Assembly (NCBI RefSeq): GCF_000252955.1
Contig: NC_014228.1
Location: 744,001 to 808,000, forward strand
DNA: 64,000 nt
Direction: 5' to 3'
From: Xenorhabdus nematophila ATCC 19061
GTDB taxonomy: Bacteria > Pseudomonadota > Gammaproteobacteria > Enterobacterales > Enterobacteriaceae
Numbering within the stretch: the stretch's first letter is position 1; every line of letters begins with the position of its first letter. Under the pieces are notes generated by a model, which was not told the DNA's origin, did no database searches, and worked only from the letters and a program-made list of their open reading frames with translations. Shown here in pieces: positions 11,989-23,083 of this stretch. The position numbers were made by a program, and so were the translations under genes.

Positions 11989-14337
11989 ATGACCAAATAT
12001 AGCCTACGCACCCGTATGATGAGCCTGATATTGGTTCCTGTTTTACTGGTCGGAACGCTTGTGAGTATATCATTTATCTCATACCGCTATTACGAGTTGA
12101 AGAGCCTGATAGTCCGCAGTGGGATCAGCATTATTGAACCGCTATCCATCGCCAGTGAAATTGGTATTAATCTGGACAACCGCAAGCGCGTCAAAACATT
12201 GATAAATAGCCTGCATCGCCGTAATTCTGAAATCGTCAGGGCGATTGCAATTTTCGATAAAAACCATAAATTATTCGATATTTCGAATAACAAATGCGAC
12301 ATTAAACAATTGAGGCTCGCACTCGGCGAATCGATTCCGACGACGTTATCCAAGGTAGAGTATGGTAATAGCATCATCTTGGAAATGCCCATCATCTCAG
12401 AAACCCTGCCGGCTCCTCAGTGGAATAATTCTACCAGCGTATCTCAACCCATCGGCTATATTGCGATTGATTTAGATTTACGGGCAGCACGGCTTCAACA
12501 ATACAAAGAAATTGCTACCTCCATTATCTTGTTAATTCTGTGTCTGGGCGGAACCGCCTTATTTGCCCATGTTTTAGTGCGTAAAGTGACACAGCCACTC
12601 AGCTACATGGTTAAGGCGGTAGATCGCATCCGACAAGGGCAATTGAACAGTCGTGTGACAGGTGCGATGCCGGGAGAATTGGCGGCGCTCCAAAATGGCA
12701 TCAATACCGTGGCGGAATCACTTTCAAAGTATAAAGATGAGATGCAGCTCCATATTGATCAGGCGACTTCTGACCTGCAAATCACAATGGAACAGTTGGA
12801 AATCCAGAATGTGGAATTGACCATTGCCAAAAAACGGGCGCAGGAAGCGGTCAGGATCAAAACGGAGTTTCTGGCCAATATGTCCCATGAATTACGCACG
12901 CCGCTTAATGGTGTGATTGGCTTTACCCGCCAGATGCTAAAGACACCGATTACATCCCAACAGATGGAATATCTGTATGTCATCGACCGTTCGGCCAATA
13001 ATTTGCTGAAAATTATCAATGACATTCTGGATTTCTCACGGTTGGAATCCAATAAACTGTTACTGGAGCAAGTCCCTTTCCTGCTACGGGATACGGTCAA
13101 TGAAGTTATCGAATTACTGACTCCGGCGGCAAATGTAAAAAATCTGCCACTGCATCATCATATTGACGACAAATTACCTAACCTGATGATTGGCGATCCT
13201 ATCCGCTTGCAGCAAATACTCACTAATCTGATCGGTAATGCCATTAAATTCACCGATAAAGGCGGCGTGACACTGGATATCAAATTACGCCAGCAACAGC
13301 ATCATCTCATTCAGATTGACTTTACCGTCACCGATACCGGTATTGGCATCAAACCCGAACACCGTCCGATTTTATTCCAGGCCTTTAATCAGGCAGATGC
13401 CAGTATAACCCGCCATTATGGTGGAACAGGGCTTGGTTTGAGCATTACCAAAAGACTCGTCAATGAAATGAAGGGGGAAATTGACTTCATCAGTGAAGTG
13501 AGCAAAGGCACCGTATTTTATTTTGATATCTGGTTAGAAAAAGAGGAATACTCATTCGGATCATTGCCGGAGCTTCTGCCTGAACCTACAACGGTGGCGC
13601 GTTTACCTCTCACTGTCATGGCCGTGGATGATAATCCTGCAAACCTGAAATTGATTGGTGCTCTGTTGAGTGAACAAGTTGAGAATACCCTGCTATGCAG
13701 CAGTGGTATGGAAGCGTTGGAAATAGCGGAAAAACAGGTTTTGGATCTGATTTTGATGGATATCCAAATGGCGGATATGGATGGTATTCAGGCATCTGAA
13801 CTGATCCATCAACTGCCGCAACATCGGGAAACACCGATTGTGGCTGTCACGGCCTTTTCTAACAATGAAACAAAAAATACGCCATTTATTGACTACCTGT
13901 CTAAGCCGTTGGATGAAAACCACCTAAAAGCACTACTGAATCAATACAGCCAGCGGAAAAAGCCATCCGCCATTGATTGGCACAGGGCTTTAGAACAAAC
14001 CGCCGGTAAAGAATCCCTGGCCCGGGAAATGCTGGAAATGCTGGTACAATCTTTGCCTGAAATGAAAAACCAGATTGAACAGGTTTTATCTGCCGATGGT
14101 GAAACGGCTCGTCAACATTTTCAGCATGACATCCACCAGTTACACGGCAGTTGCTGCTATAACGGTGTTCCGAAACTGAAAGCCATTTGCGAATTCGTCG
14201 AAAAACAGCTTCAACAAGGTATCGCGCTGGCCGAGCTTGAGCCAGAATTACTGGAACTGATGGATGAAATTAATCATGTGATGGCAGCCGCCCCCGATGT
14301 CCTCAGGGCCAGCAATCCGCTTATTTCGTTACCATAA
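11989..14337 (+). CDS. barA: Hybrid sensor histidine kinase BarA (short form)
   Basis: Membrane sensor that phosphorylates UvrY; the BarA/UvrY system controls CsrA-regulating small RNAs. 782 residues: TM1 (about 12-33), periplasmic loop, TM2 (about 178-198), HAMP, HisKA with phospho-His300 in [12 protein letters not shown], HATPase_c (N box [10 protein letters not shown] boxes DTGIGI and GGTGLGLS), receiver with Asp591 in [13 protein letters not shown], and C-terminal Hpt with His719 in [11 protein letters not shown]. coli BarA has 918 residues; the degenerate second receiver between kinase and true receiver is missing here, so the kinase core runs almost straight into [12 protein letters not shown]. 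All phosphorelay residues remain. It overlaps the convergent dgt 3' end by 17 bp. Confidence 0.95.
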   Translation: MTKYSLRTRMMSLILVPVLLVGTLVSISFISYRYYELKSLIVRSGISIIEPLSIASEIGINLDNRKRVKTLINSLHRRNSEIVRAIAIFDKNHKLFDISNNKCDIKQLRLALGESIPTTLSKVEYGNSIILEMPIISETLPAPQWNNSTSVSQPIGYIAIDLDLRAARLQQYKEIATSIILLILCLGGTALFAHVLVRKVTQPLSYMVKAVDRIRQGQLNSRVTGAMPGELAALQNGINTVAESLSKYKDEMQLHIDQATSDLQITMEQLEIQNVELTIAKKRAQEAVRIKTEFLANMSHELRTPLNGVIGFTRQMLKTPITSQQMEYLYVIDRSANNLLKIINDILDFSRLESNKLLLEQVPFLLRDTVNEVIELLTPAANVKNLPLHHHIDDKLPNLMIGDPIRLQQILTNLIGNAIKFTDKGGVTLDIKLRQQQHHLIQIDFTVTDTGIGIKPEHRPILFQAFNQADASITRHYGGTGLGLSITKRLVNEMKGEIDFISEVSKGTVFYFDIWLEKEEYSFGSLPELLPEPTTVARLPLTVMAVDDNPANLKLIGALLSEQVENTLLCSSGMEALEIAEKQVLDLILMDIQMADMDGIQASELIHQLPQHRETPIVAVTAFSNNETKNTPFIDYLSKPLDENHLKALLNQYSQRKKPSAIDWHRALEQTAGKESLAREMLEMLVQSLPEMKNQIEQVLSADGETARQHFQHDIHQLHGSCCYNGVPKLKAICEFVEKQLQQGIALAELEPELLELMDEINHVMAAAPDVLRASNPLISLP

Positions 14338-15847
14338 ACTTGCGGTATTCTTCGTAAGCATAATGGTCAGTCATGCCACTGATATAGTCTTGAATCAGAC
14401 GCGCCCGATAATAAAATTCGAGTACCTCTTTTTCAGTTTCATCAGTGGCGACAATGCCTTCCACCGCCTCTGCATAAGCCAAACGGTGCTTCGTCGAAAG
14501 TTTGTGCAGCAGACGTGTTTCAATAAAGTATTTTTTGTGGAAATTATTCTGATTCAATTCCATGAAATCCTGCCGCGACAACGCCAGCAAGGGGCTATAT
14601 ACATCCAGTAATCCATTAATAATCCGGTAACCCTGTAATTCTAATTCTTCCACTTCCGGGTGATTGAAAACCCGTTTGCGCGTCACATTCTTCAAAGTTC
14701 TCAATAAACGGTGTTCATCCCCATTCCCTTCCAGCAAGGCATGGTTAAATATTCCGGCATAAATTTCCGGCAAATTTTCAATAAACAATCTGGCGGTATA
14801 AGGAACCAGTTTCCCCGTGATAAATACTCGCAGGTACATGAAAAACTGTTCGTGGATATTACGCCGGGCTTCGTTGTTAGCGGTTTTTTTGTAAGCCTGA
14901 GTGACAGTGGATTCAAACAAATCACCTTTTCTGTGACCCCCATTGTCATCCCACTCTTTTTTCAGATATTCCACTAACTGCTCAACATTAAAGATGCCTT
15001 TTTCAACAGCGTCATCCAGATCCGCTATGCAATATGAGATATCATCAGCAGCTTCCATAATGTAGGTCAGGGGGAAACGGCAAAAATCGCCCATTTGCAG
15101 TTCTTTTCTCAATTCACGGATAAAACTGTCTTCCGACCAGTAATACCCTTTTTTCTTCATGAGATAACTGAATTCAGGCGGCGTCTCTTCCAGACGATAA
15201 GCCGGGCAAGTATATTTCAAAATACAACCAATCTGGGCATAAGTGAGATTCAGCCGGAGCAGATTATGCGCCAGACGAATAGCCTGAGCGTTGCCTTCGA
15301 ACTGGCATAAATCTTTGCGCAATTGCCGACGGAATAAGTCTTTCTTTTCTTCACCCGTCAGGCATAATGCTGCGACGTTACAGTTATCCTGCCGCTCTGT
15401 CATGTCAGATGAATAGTCCGGATCTAACCGGCGGGAAAACCAATCTCTAATCGCCGCTTCACCGAAATGCCCGAATGGCGGATTACCAATATCGTGCATC
15501 AGGCAGGCCATTTCGATCAGGCTTTCAAACGCAAGTAACCGATCATTCAGTCCATATTTTTTCAGCAAATCTTGTTTTGTCAGATCCGAAATAATCGTTT
15601 TTGAGATATAGCGTCCTATTTGCTGGACTTCGAGAGAATGCGTCAACCGACTCCGTACGGCAGCATTGCGCTCAAGGGGAAATACCTGTGTTTTTTGCTG
15701 TAGTCGCCGAATGGCAGCTGAATTGATAATTCGCCCCCGATCACTTTCAAATTGCCGGGTGACGTGCTCTTCATCATCCGGATGGATAGCAGCGTTACTG
15801 AACTCACGCCGGTAATTCAACTTCTGCTTGAAATCAATCTTAGACAT
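14321..15847 (-). CDS. dgt: Deoxyguanosinetriphosphate triphosphohydrolase (dGTPase)
   Basis: 508-residue HD-domain enzyme that cleaves dGTP to deoxyguanosine and triphosphate. Visible: [19 protein letters not shown], the first HD-domain histidine in RLTHSLEVQ, the metal HD in [15 protein letters not shown], and a downstream aspartate in [18 protein letters not shown]. The ATG at 15847 is chosen because GGGGGA lies 5-6 nt upstream and the N terminus ([10 protein letters not shown]) aligns with E. coli (AQIDFRKKIN); the frame is open further up to 15910. Divergent from mtnN, as in E. coli. Confidence 0.97.
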   Translation of the reverse strand: MSKIDFKQKLNYRREFSNAAIHPDDEEHVTRQFESDRGRIINSAAIRRLQQKTQVFPLERNAAVRSRLTHSLEVQQIGRYISKTIISDLTKQDLLKKYGLNDRLLAFESLIEMACLMHDIGNPPFGHFGEAAIRDWFSRRLDPDYSSDMTERQDNCNVAALCLTGEEKKDLFRRQLRKDLCQFEGNAQAIRLAHNLLRLNLTYAQIGCILKYTCPAYRLEETPPEFSYLMKKKGYYWSEDSFIRELRKELQMGDFCRFPLTYIMEAADDISYCIADLDDAVEKGIFNVEQLVEYLKKEWDDNGGHRKGDLFESTVTQAYKKTANNEARRNIHEQFFMYLRVFITGKLVPYTARLFIENLPEIYAGIFNHALLEGNGDEHRLLRTLKNVTRKRVFNHPEVEELELQGYRIINGLLDVYSPLLALSRQDFMELNQNNFHKKYFIETRLLHKLSTKHRLAYAEAVEGIVATDETEKEVLEFYYRARLIQDYISGMTDHYAYEEYRKFMVTK

Positions 15848-15960
15848 TAGTCCCCCATGCCGAATGAAACGATTATTTAAAATAGGAATCTCCGGTAAAT
15901 GACCATTCAATGATACACTTCTTCACTCAAATCAGCCCATTAATCAGCGAGTATGACACA

Positions 15961-16656
15961 ATGAAAGTAGGCGTAATAGGTGCAATGGAACAAGAAGTGA
16001 CTCTGCTGCGTGACCAGATTGAAGGTCTGCAAACATTGTCACGAGGCGGTTGTGAAATCTATACCGGTAAACTGAACGGCGTTGATATCGCCTTGCTGAA
16101 ATCCGGTATCGGTAAAGTCTCCGCCTCGCTCGGAACCACTTTGCTCATTGAACATTGCCAGCCCGATATCGTGATCAACACCGGTTCCGCAGGCGGCCTC
16201 GATCCTAAATTGAATGTAGGAGACATCGTCGTTTCCGAAGAAGTTCGTTACCACGATGCGGATCTGACTGCTTTCGGTTATGAAGCGGGACAAATGGCAC
16301 AATGTCCACCTGCTTTTATTGCTGACGAGAAATTAATTACGCTGGCGGAAAAGTGTATTCAATCCCTTGACCTGAATGCAGTCCGTGGCCTGGTTTGCAG
16401 TGGTGATGCCTTTATCAATGGTTCTGAGCCACTGGCGCGGATTCGGGCCAGCTTCCCGAATGTTGCGGCAGTTGAAATGGAAGCCGCAGCCATTGGTCAT
16501 GTTTGTCACCAATACAACATACCGTTCGTTGTCGTTCGTGCTATTTCTGATGTTGCGGATCACGAATCTCATATCAGCTTTGATGAGTTTTTGGTTGTTG
16601 CTGCGCGTGAATCCACGCTGATGATCAATGCCATGCTGACCGAGCTGGGCCAATAA
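15961..16656 (+). CDS. mtnN: 5'-methylthioadenosine/S-adenosylhomocysteine nucleosidase
   Basis: 231-residue enzyme that cleaves adenine from MTA, SAH and 5'-deoxyadenosine, feeding methionine salvage and LuxS/AI-2 precursor formation. Active-site residues are visible: Glu12 in GAMEQEV, the glutamate in [13 protein letters not shown] and the aspartate in RAISDVAD. The ATG at 15961 matches the E. coli start (MKIGIIGAMEEEV); the frame reads up to 15910 without homology. It is followed 27 bp later by btuF, the usual enterobacterial pair. Confidence 0.98.
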   Translation: MKVGVIGAMEQEVTLLRDQIEGLQTLSRGGCEIYTGKLNGVDIALLKSGIGKVSASLGTTLLIEHCQPDIVINTGSAGGLDPKLNVGDIVVSEEVRYHDADLTAFGYEAGQMAQCPPAFIADEKLITLAEKCIQSLDLNAVRGLVCSGDAFINGSEPLARIRASFPNVAAVEMEAAAIGHVCHQYNIPFVVVRAISDVADHESHISFDEFLVVAARESTLMINAMLTELGQ

Positions 16657-16683
16657 CAAATCGTTATTAAATGTGGAGTACTG

Positions 16684-17529
16684 ATGATGAAATTATTTTT
16701 GAAAACCGCCCTTCGCCAATCCCGCTGGCTGGCTTTTGCATTTTTTCTATATAGCTTTTTATCTGCTTTCAGTGCTCCACTTTATGCGGCTTCGCGCGTT
16801 ATCAGCCTTGCCCCATCAACGACAGAGCTTGCTTATGCCGCAGGAATGGGTGACAAGATGATAGCCGTCAGTGCTTACTCCGATTATCCTGAAGCAGCCA
16901 AAAAACTAGAGCAAGTTGCAGATTGGCAGGGCATCAACGTAGAACGGATTATCGCTCTGAAACCCGATCTGATTCTGGCATGGCGTGGAGGTAATCCCCA
17001 ACGTCCACTGGATCAGCTCGCCGCTTTGGGCATTCCGATTTTTTATTCTGATGTGAAAAAAGTGGAAGATATCTCAACAGAGCTGGAGCGTCTTGCTGAC
17101 TATAGTCCACGCCCCGATGTAGCTAAAAAAACAGCGTCAGAAATCCGTCAGAAGTTCAACCAATTAAAACAGGATCATGCCAACCTCCCTCCTAAGCAGG
17201 TATTTTTACAATTTGGTATGAACCCGATTTTTACTTCATCCTCTCACACCATTCAAAGTGAAATCGTCGCCACATGCGGTGGCAGAAACATTTTCGCTGA
17301 CAGCCCGGTTCCTTGGCCTCAGGTTAATCGCGAGCAAGTACTTACCCGCAAACCAGAAGTGATCGTGATAGGCGGAACAGAAGAACAAAAACAGCGAGTT
17401 GCAGATTTCTGGCAACCACAAATGAAAGTCAACATCATCGCACTGAATGATGACTGGTTCAGCCGTGCAGGACCGAGGATTATTCTGGCAACAGAGCAGC
17501 TTTGTCAGCAATTAAAAATTGCCCCGTAA
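16684..17529 (+). CDS. btuF: Periplasmic vitamin B12-binding protein BtuF
   Basis: 281-residue periplasmic substrate-binding protein of the BtuCDF cobalamin ABC importer. A signal peptide covers about residues 1-36 (hydrophobic core, then LYAA). The mature protein starts [17 protein letters not shown], typical of the metal/cobalamin-binding cluster, with [14 protein letters not shown] and a conserved [10 protein letters not shown] block. GGAG precedes the start; a second ATG three bases on is equally possible. Probably co-transcribed with mtnN. BtuC/BtuD are not in this window. Confidence 0.95.
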   Translation: MMKLFLKTALRQSRWLAFAFFLYSFLSAFSAPLYAASRVISLAPSTTELAYAAGMGDKMIAVSAYSDYPEAAKKLEQVADWQGINVERIIALKPDLILAWRGGNPQRPLDQLAALGIPIFYSDVKKVEDISTELERLADYSPRPDVAKKTASEIRQKFNQLKQDHANLPPKQVFLQFGMNPIFTSSSHTIQSEIVATCGGRNIFADSPVPWPQVNREQVLTRKPEVIVIGGTEEQKQRVADFWQPQMKVNIIALNDDWFSRAGPRIILATEQLCQQLKIAP

Positions 17530-17613
17530 ATCCCCACTCACTGCAAGGGTGTCGCAAATAATAATGGATTCATTCTCGGCTATGCGCATTTTTGATTTGG
17601 ATACATACAGAAT

Positions 17614-18513
17614 ATGAAGAACGCTTTTTACCAGAGGGCTGAATTCTATGCCCTTACGGCAGCCGCGCTTAACGGCACAATAGGCGTGTTGACCCACTTC
17701 GGGCTTAACTCAGGGATCAGCCACCATCAGGTCGCATTCTGGAAGTGTTTTATTGCTTTTCTGATCCTACTGGTCTATTGCCTGACAAAACCCTCTGAAC
17801 GCCGGACGTTTGTCGCTTTACGCCATAAAAGAGGCCAATTTGCCATACTGGCTTTCTTCGGTATTTTTTGCTTGTATTTCTTCGAAACCTGGGCATTTAA
17901 TGAAGCACCCATTCCGCTGGTCTCGTTTCTGGTTTATGCCGCAGGTGGCATTACGCTCATTCTTTCATCGCTGTTTTTGGGCGAAAAAATTGGCATCAAT
18001 AAATGCCTGTCATTTGTGCTCATTATCATCGGTGTTTACTGTCTGTTTGATTTCGCGGATCAAACCTCTGGCAGCTATACAGGCATTGTACTGGCACTCT
18101 TAGGTGGATTGGGATACGCCCTGTTCATCTTTCTCTCAAAACTGATGAGTATTGGCAGCGGGATATCTGTCCTGCTCTGGTTATTTGGTTTCGGCAGTAT
18201 TTTTCTCGCAGTACCTGCAACATACGAAGGGCTACAATTTCCTTCCGGCATTGCATTGCTGATGATTCTGGGACTTGTGTTGCTGCCATCAATTGGCGGG
18301 TTTTACTTTACAACTAAGGCAGTGGAAAAAGGCGAAGCCAGCAGTGTACAAATTACTGAAACCAGTGAACCCCTGTTTTCGACGCTGTTCGCATTTATAT
18401 TTATTGGAGAAACGTTAGGATGGATGGGAACACTGGGTGCGTTTTTCATTATGTCAGGTTTAGTGGTCAGCATTCTTAAAAAATCCCACCAACCACAATT
18501 GATTTCGTCTTAG
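17614..18513 (+). CDS. EamA/DMT-superfamily inner-membrane permease
   Basis: 299 residues with about ten hydrophobic segments arranged as two EamA repeats (roughly 10-140 and 155-290). The second repeat ends with the typical TSEPLFSTLFAFIFIGETLGW block, where the proline and glutamate are conserved. Such proteins export or exchange metabolites; the substrate is unknown. It sits 84 bp after btuF and takes the place that clcA has next to hemL/erpA in E. coli. A small hairpin follows. Confidence 0.88.
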   Translation: MKNAFYQRAEFYALTAAALNGTIGVLTHFGLNSGISHHQVAFWKCFIAFLILLVYCLTKPSERRTFVALRHKRGQFAILAFFGIFCLYFFETWAFNEAPIPLVSFLVYAAGGITLILSSLFLGEKIGINKCLSFVLIIIGVYCLFDFADQTSGSYTGIVLALLGGLGYALFIFLSKLMSIGSGISVLLWLFGFGSIFLAVPATYEGLQFPSGIALLMILGLVLLPSIGGFYFTTKAVEKGEASSVQITETSEPLFSTLFAFIFIGETLGWMGTLGAFFIMSGLVVSILKKSHQPQLISS

Positions 18514-18544
18514 CGAGACATGCCACGGGATTCCCTTGCAAAAT

Positions 18545-18571
18545 AGCCTCCGCGAAAGGAGGCTCATCTTT
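18545..18571 (+). terminator. Probable terminator after the DMT permease
   Basis: 7-bp GC-rich arms (18545-18551 and 18558-18564) with a GCGAAA loop, followed by CATCTTTT. It lies between convergent genes. Modest stem, weak U tail. Confidence 0.55.
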
Positions 18572-18593
18572 TAACAATCACCCACGCTTTCAA

Positions 18594-18938
18594 TCAGACA
18601 CTGAAAGAAGAGCCACAGCCACAGGTTGTTTTTGCATTCGGATTGGTGACGATAAAACGGGAGCCTTCCAATCCTTCGGTATAATCCACACAGCCACCTA
18701 CCAGATATTGTAGACTCATCGGGTCAATCACCAGCTCAACCCCTTGTTTCTGAATGGTCAGATCACCTTCGTTCATTTGATCGTCAAAAGTGAAACCATA
18801 CTGGAAGCCGCTACAACCACCACCTGTAATATAGACCCGCAGGCGCAGGTTCGGGTTATCTTCGTCGGCAACCAGCACTTTGACTTTATTGGCCGCGGCA
18901 TCAGTAAACTGCAAAGGCAATGCAGCATCATCACTCAT
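18594..18938 (-). CDS. erpA: Iron-sulfur cluster insertion protein ErpA
   Basis: 114-residue A-type Fe-S carrier that passes [4Fe-4S] clusters to apo-proteins, including the isoprenoid enzymes IspG/IspH in E. coli. The three ligand cysteines are visible: one in [11 protein letters not shown] and two in the C-terminal [11 protein letters not shown]. Full family length. Divergent from hemL across about 220 bp that should hold both promoters. Confidence 0.98.
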   Translation of the reverse strand: MSDDAALPLQFTDAAANKVKVLVADEDNPNLRLRVYITGGGCSGFQYGFTFDDQMNEGDLTIQKQGVELVIDPMSLQYLVGGCVDYTEGLEGSRFIVTNPNAKTTCGCGSSFSV

Positions 18939-19161
18939 ATTTTTGCTCCAGTCCGGTTTTCCGGTAAAAATTCTCGAAAGTTCATTTTACGCTTTCTGAT
19001 CAATTGTCGGCGATTATCCAATACCTGACTCATTCGTTCAAGTTTTGCCACTCGAATGTAATAAGGTAAATCCTTCTCATCATTTGGCTTCCCGATTGGG
19101 GTGCTTTAAAATGGCATTCCCATATCTGTACCGTTATCGTTATCTTTCAGGAGCTTTATTA

Positions 19162-20445
19162 ATGAGCCAGTCCGAAACGCTTTATTCTCAGGCGAAACAT
19201 GTGATCCCCGGCGGTGTCAATTCACCTGTACGTGCTTTTAATGGTGTTGGCGGTACGCCTGTCTTTATCCATCGTGCCGATGGTGCTTATCTGTATGACG
19301 TTGATAACAATGCCTATATCGATTATGTCGGTTCATGGGGGCCGATGGTGCTTGGACATAACCATCCGGCTATCCGCAATGCGGTGATTGAAGCGGCTGA
19401 GCGTGGCCTGAGTTTTGGCGCACCCACTGCTGCTGAAGTAGAAATGGCAAAACTCGTCACCAAACTTGTGCCTTCCATGGATATGGTTCGCATGGTGAAT
19501 TCAGGTACAGAAGCGACCATGAGCGCTATTCGTCTGGCCCGCGGTTATACCCGGCGCGACAAAATCATTAAATTTGAAGGCTGCTACCACGGTCATGCTG
19601 ATTGTCTGCTGGTCAAAGCCGGTTCTGGTGCTTTGACCATGGGTCAGCCTAACTCACCGGGTGTTCCTGCGGATTTTGCCAAGCATACCCTGACTTGTGT
19701 TTACAATGACCTGAATTCAGTCCGTGAAGCCTTCGAAAAATACCCGGAAGAGATCGCCTGTATTATCGTCGAACCGGTCGCGGGTAATATGAACTGCATT
19801 CCGCCACTGCCAGAGTTCCTGCCGGGTCTGCGTAAACTGTGTGATGAATTTGGTACTCTGCTGATCATTGATGAAGTGATGACGGGTTTCCGTGTCGCGC
19901 TGGGCGGGGCACAAGAATATTACGATGTTAAACCGGATCTGACCTCCCTTGGCAAAATCATCGGCGGCGGTATGCCTGTCGGTGCTTTTGGTGGCCGTCT
20001 GGAAATCATGGAAAAACTGGCACCAACCGGCCCGGTTTATCAGGCTGGTACGCTTTCTGGTAACCCGATTGCTATGGCTGCGGGTCTGGCGTGTCTGCAC
20101 GAAGTGGCTCAGGCTGGCGTTCACCTGCGTTTGAGTGAATTGACTGACAATCTGGCTTCAGGTTTGAAAAACGCGGCATCAAAAGCGGGCATTCCGTTGG
20201 TTGTTAATCACGTTGGAGGCATGTTCGGGATTTTCTTTACTGATGCAGAAAGTGTGACCTGCTATCAGGATGCCATGCAGTGTGATGTAGAGCGCTTCAA
20301 ACAGTTCTTCCACCTGATGCTGGAAGAGAGGGTTTATCTGGCTCCTTCTGCGTTTGAAGCAGGCTTTATGTCTATCGCCCATACTGATGAAGATATCCAG
20401 CGTACGGTTGATGCAGCAGCACGCAGTTTCGCTAAACTGAAATAA
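19162..20445 (+). CDS. hemL: Glutamate-1-semialdehyde 2,1-aminomutase
   Basis: 427-residue PLP enzyme that converts glutamate-1-semialdehyde to 5-aminolevulinate in haem synthesis. Class III aminotransferase fold: [10 protein letters not shown] near the N terminus, [16 protein letters not shown], the metal/cofactor DEVMTGFR, and the PLP-lysine in [17 protein letters not shown]. The ATG at 19162 has CAGGAG 8 nt upstream and aligns with E. coli; the frame open to 19045 lacks homology. In E. coli fhuACDB lies between mrcB and hemL; those genes are absent here. Confidence 0.98.
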   Translation: MSQSETLYSQAKHVIPGGVNSPVRAFNGVGGTPVFIHRADGAYLYDVDNNAYIDYVGSWGPMVLGHNHPAIRNAVIEAAERGLSFGAPTAAEVEMAKLVTKLVPSMDMVRMVNSGTEATMSAIRLARGYTRRDKIIKFEGCYHGHADCLLVKAGSGALTMGQPNSPGVPADFAKHTLTCVYNDLNSVREAFEKYPEEIACIIVEPVAGNMNCIPPLPEFLPGLRKLCDEFGTLLIIDEVMTGFRVALGGAQEYYDVKPDLTSLGKIIGGGMPVGAFGGRLEIMEKLAPTGPVYQAGTLSGNPIAMAAGLACLHEVAQAGVHLRLSELTDNLASGLKNAASKAGIPLVVNHVGGMFGIFFTDAESVTCYQDAMQCDVERFKQFFHLMLEERVYLAPSAFEAGFMSIAHTDEDIQRTVDAAARSFAKLK

Positions 20446-20458
20446 ACGGCCTTATTTT

Positions 20459-20494
20459 TCCAGACGTCACTATCAACTATTTGTGACGTCTGGA
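20459..20494. repeat. 12-bp inverted repeat downstream of hemL
   Basis: Exact arms 20459-20470 and 20483-20494 with a 12-nt AT-rich loop. There is no U run after it on either strand, so it is not a standard intrinsic terminator; it may stabilise the hemL 3' end. Confidence 0.6.
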
Positions 20495-20501
20495 TAAATA
20501 A

Positions 20502-20533
20502 AAGCTTCCCCACCGGAAGGGATGGGAAAGCTT
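20502..20533 (-). terminator. Probable terminator of mrcB
   Basis: Imperfect inverted repeat (AAGCTTCCC at 20502-20510 against GGGAAAGCTT at 20524-20533, one bulged A). On the minus strand it is followed by TTTTATTTA, just past the mrcB stop. Confidence 0.65.
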
Positions 20534-20554
20534 ATTTTCTTGCGAAATCAACCA

Positions 20555-23032
20555 CTACTGACTAAACATCTCGCGCAGCCAGCCCGGCGCTTCTTCTTCA
20601 TTATCCTCTATCGGCTGTTGCACAGGCTGCTGACACAAAGATTGTGGATCATCTGTCCAGACAGGCAACGTTCTGATGCCGGTACCAACACAGTTGAAAC
20701 TGCCATCTTCATTGACTGACATATCTACAATGCTTTCCGGCGGACGGTTATTCAGCGCCAATGGCGTTTCATTTTCCAGATAACGCTTATAGATCGTTAA
20801 TGCGCCGGTTGCCCCAGTCAGATTGGTCATGCCATTGTTATCGCGGCCGGTCCAGACAATCGCGACTTCTTTACCATCAATGCCCGTAAACCAACTGTCA
20901 CGCAGATCGTTCGTCGTTCCGGTTTTACCCGCTAAATTATATTGACCATATTTACCCGTCAGTGAGCGGCCTGTGCCCCGTGCGATGACCTGCTGCATAC
21001 CATACAGTGTCAGATAGGCAGCCTGTGGCGGTACAGCCCGCTCAGCCTGCGGATAGCTCTGGTAAACCACTGTACCGTCTTCAGCCATGATAGAGCGCAG
21101 TGCAGAGAGTTTTGCGCGATTACCGCCGCTGGCGATGGTCTGGAATTCTTGTGCCATTTCCATTGGTGTCAGCGCAATTGCGCCCAGCAACATAGCGGGA
21201 ACTTGTTTGATTTCTTGCGCAGGAATGCCCATTGAAACCAGTGTACTGGTAATGTGATCCAATCCAATATCCATCCCCAGATTGACGGTAGGAATGTTTA
21301 CCGAACGCGCCAAAGCATCGACCAACATCAATCGGCCGCTGAAATTACGGCTAAAGTTCCTAGGCTCCCATGTTTTCCCTCCTGCCAATGGGACAGAGAG
21401 GGGCTCATCCGCCAGCCAGGTATTCAGGCGATATTTATCTGGCTGGCTCAATGCGGTCAGATAAGTCGCAGGCTTAGCTAAAGAACCGATTAAGCGGCGG
21501 GCATTCAATGCCCGGTTAAATCCTGCATATTGTGGCTGGGAACCCCCCACCATTGCACGAACTTCACCACTGATGCGATCCACAACCACCATTGCACCTT
21601 CCAGATCAGCAATGTTGCGCGCTTTTCGCAATTCAGCGACACCTTCTTCCACCGATTTCTCTGCTGCATCCTGTGAAACAGGATCTAAGGTAGTGAAGAT
21701 TTTTACACCCGACAGGTTATTAACTTTATCACCTAACTTTTCCTGTAATTCCTGACGCACTAACTGCATAAACGCAGGTTGTGGCGTAATACTCTCACTT
21801 TTAGGTTTTACGCCCAGTGAACGGACACTCAACAAGTCATAATCTTTTTGCGTGATGACGTTCCGGTTCTGAAGAATTTTCAGCACGATATTGCGGCGTT
21901 CCAGTGCTTTTTTAGGATTGCGCCACGGGTTATATACCGATGCCCCTTTAACCATCCCCACCAGCAAAGCCTGCTGATCCAGCGTTAATTCACTAATCGG
22001 ACTGCCAAAGTAGTACTGGCTCGCTAACGGGAAGCCACGGATCTGTTCATCGCCACTCTGCCCCAAATAGACTTCGTTCAAATACAGTTCAAGAATGCGA
22101 TCTTTGCTATAACGTGCATCCATCAACACCGCCATCAGCGCTTCATTCGCTTTACGGGTCAAAGTACGCTCATTGGAGAGAAACAGGTTTTTCACCAACT
22201 GCTGAGTCAGCGTACTGCCTCCCTGAACAGCACGTCCCGCGGTCAAATTGGCCAATACAGCGCGGATAATGGATATTGGCCTGACTCCGCCATGTTCATA
22301 GAAATAACGATCTTCTGTTTCCAGCAAAATATGAACCAGTGAATCAGGAAAACCTTCACGCGGGACAAACAGACGTTGTTCGCCATTCGCCGACTGCATC
22401 ATCGTAATCAGTTTTGGATCAAGACGGAAGAAACCAAATTGCCGCTGGTTTTCTACGTTTTCGATGCGGGTAAGATGATTGTTTTCAAAGGACAATCTGG
22501 CTTGGATCTGATTTTCCTGACCATCAGGGAAATCAAATGAACGACGCAGAAGTTCAATATTGTTTCCCTTGAGTACAAATTCACCCGCACGGGTTATTTT
22601 TGTCACTTTCCGGTACTGCATACCTTCCAGCAATTGGATCATTTCGTCCCTGCTGTAATTCATACCCGGTTCAAGATTGACCACCCGACCATATACTGCG
22701 GCGGGCAAATCCCAGACTTTACCATCGATGCGCTGACGAATTTTGTTATCCAGATAAAAACCGTAGGCAACAATAATCACTGCCAACACAATAAAGACTT
22801 TTAGTAGAAACCACAAAATCCAGTTTCCCCGATTTTTGGAAGATCGGCTCTTCGGTGAGCGGGCATTCTTCCCTTTTTTGGTCATCACTTCATCCTCATC
22901 GTCGTCGTCAAAATCATCATTTTCATAATCATCATAGTCATCCTGCCGAACGCGATTTTTTGATGCTCGCCCACGACGAAGCCCCGATTTTTTACCCTTG
23001 CGTCCGATTGGCTGACGATCATCATCAGACAT
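20555..23032 (-). CDS. mrcB: Penicillin-binding protein 1B (bifunctional murein polymerase)
   Basis: 825-residue class A PBP of the inner membrane that polymerises and cross-links peptidoglycan. A charged, Asp-rich cytoplasmic tail (1-70) is followed by one TM helix (about 73-92) and a UB2H domain, the docking site of the lipoprotein LpoB in E. coli. The glycosyltransferase domain shows ETEDRYFYEHGGVRP and QGGSTLTQQLVKN. The transpeptidase domain shows SLAKPATY (SxxK serine), ARSVNIPTV (SxN) and KTGTTNDLRD (KTG). GGAG precedes the ATG. It follows hrpB by about 50 bp on the same strand, as in E. coli. Confidence 0.98.
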   Translation of the reverse strand: MSDDDRQPIGRKGKKSGLRRGRASKNRVRQDDYDDYENDDFDDDDEDEVMTKKGKNARSPKSRSSKNRGNWILWFLLKVFIVLAVIIVAYGFYLDNKIRQRIDGKVWDLPAAVYGRVVNLEPGMNYSRDEMIQLLEGMQYRKVTKITRAGEFVLKGNNIELLRRSFDFPDGQENQIQARLSFENNHLTRIENVENQRQFGFFRLDPKLITMMQSANGEQRLFVPREGFPDSLVHILLETEDRYFYEHGGVRPISIIRAVLANLTAGRAVQGGSTLTQQLVKNLFLSNERTLTRKANEALMAVLMDARYSKDRILELYLNEVYLGQSGDEQIRGFPLASQYYFGSPISELTLDQQALLVGMVKGASVYNPWRNPKKALERRNIVLKILQNRNVITQKDYDLLSVRSLGVKPKSESITPQPAFMQLVRQELQEKLGDKVNNLSGVKIFTTLDPVSQDAAEKSVEEGVAELRKARNIADLEGAMVVVDRISGEVRAMVGGSQPQYAGFNRALNARRLIGSLAKPATYLTALSQPDKYRLNTWLADEPLSVPLAGGKTWEPRNFSRNFSGRLMLVDALARSVNIPTVNLGMDIGLDHITSTLVSMGIPAQEIKQVPAMLLGAIALTPMEMAQEFQTIASGGNRAKLSALRSIMAEDGTVVYQSYPQAERAVPPQAAYLTLYGMQQVIARGTGRSLTGKYGQYNLAGKTGTTNDLRDSWFTGIDGKEVAIVWTGRDNNGMTNLTGATGALTIYKRYLENETPLALNNRPPESIVDMSVNEDGSFNCVGTGIRTLPVWTDDPQSLCQQPVQQPIEDNEEEAPGWLREMFSQ

Positions 23033-23083
23033 ACCGAATTCTCCACATGTTTATTTAAGGCAGTTGTATGAATCAAAATACGA

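Noticed and set aside
20459..20494. hemL hairpin as an intrinsic terminator
   Set aside because: No U run on either strand; kept only as an inverted repeat.
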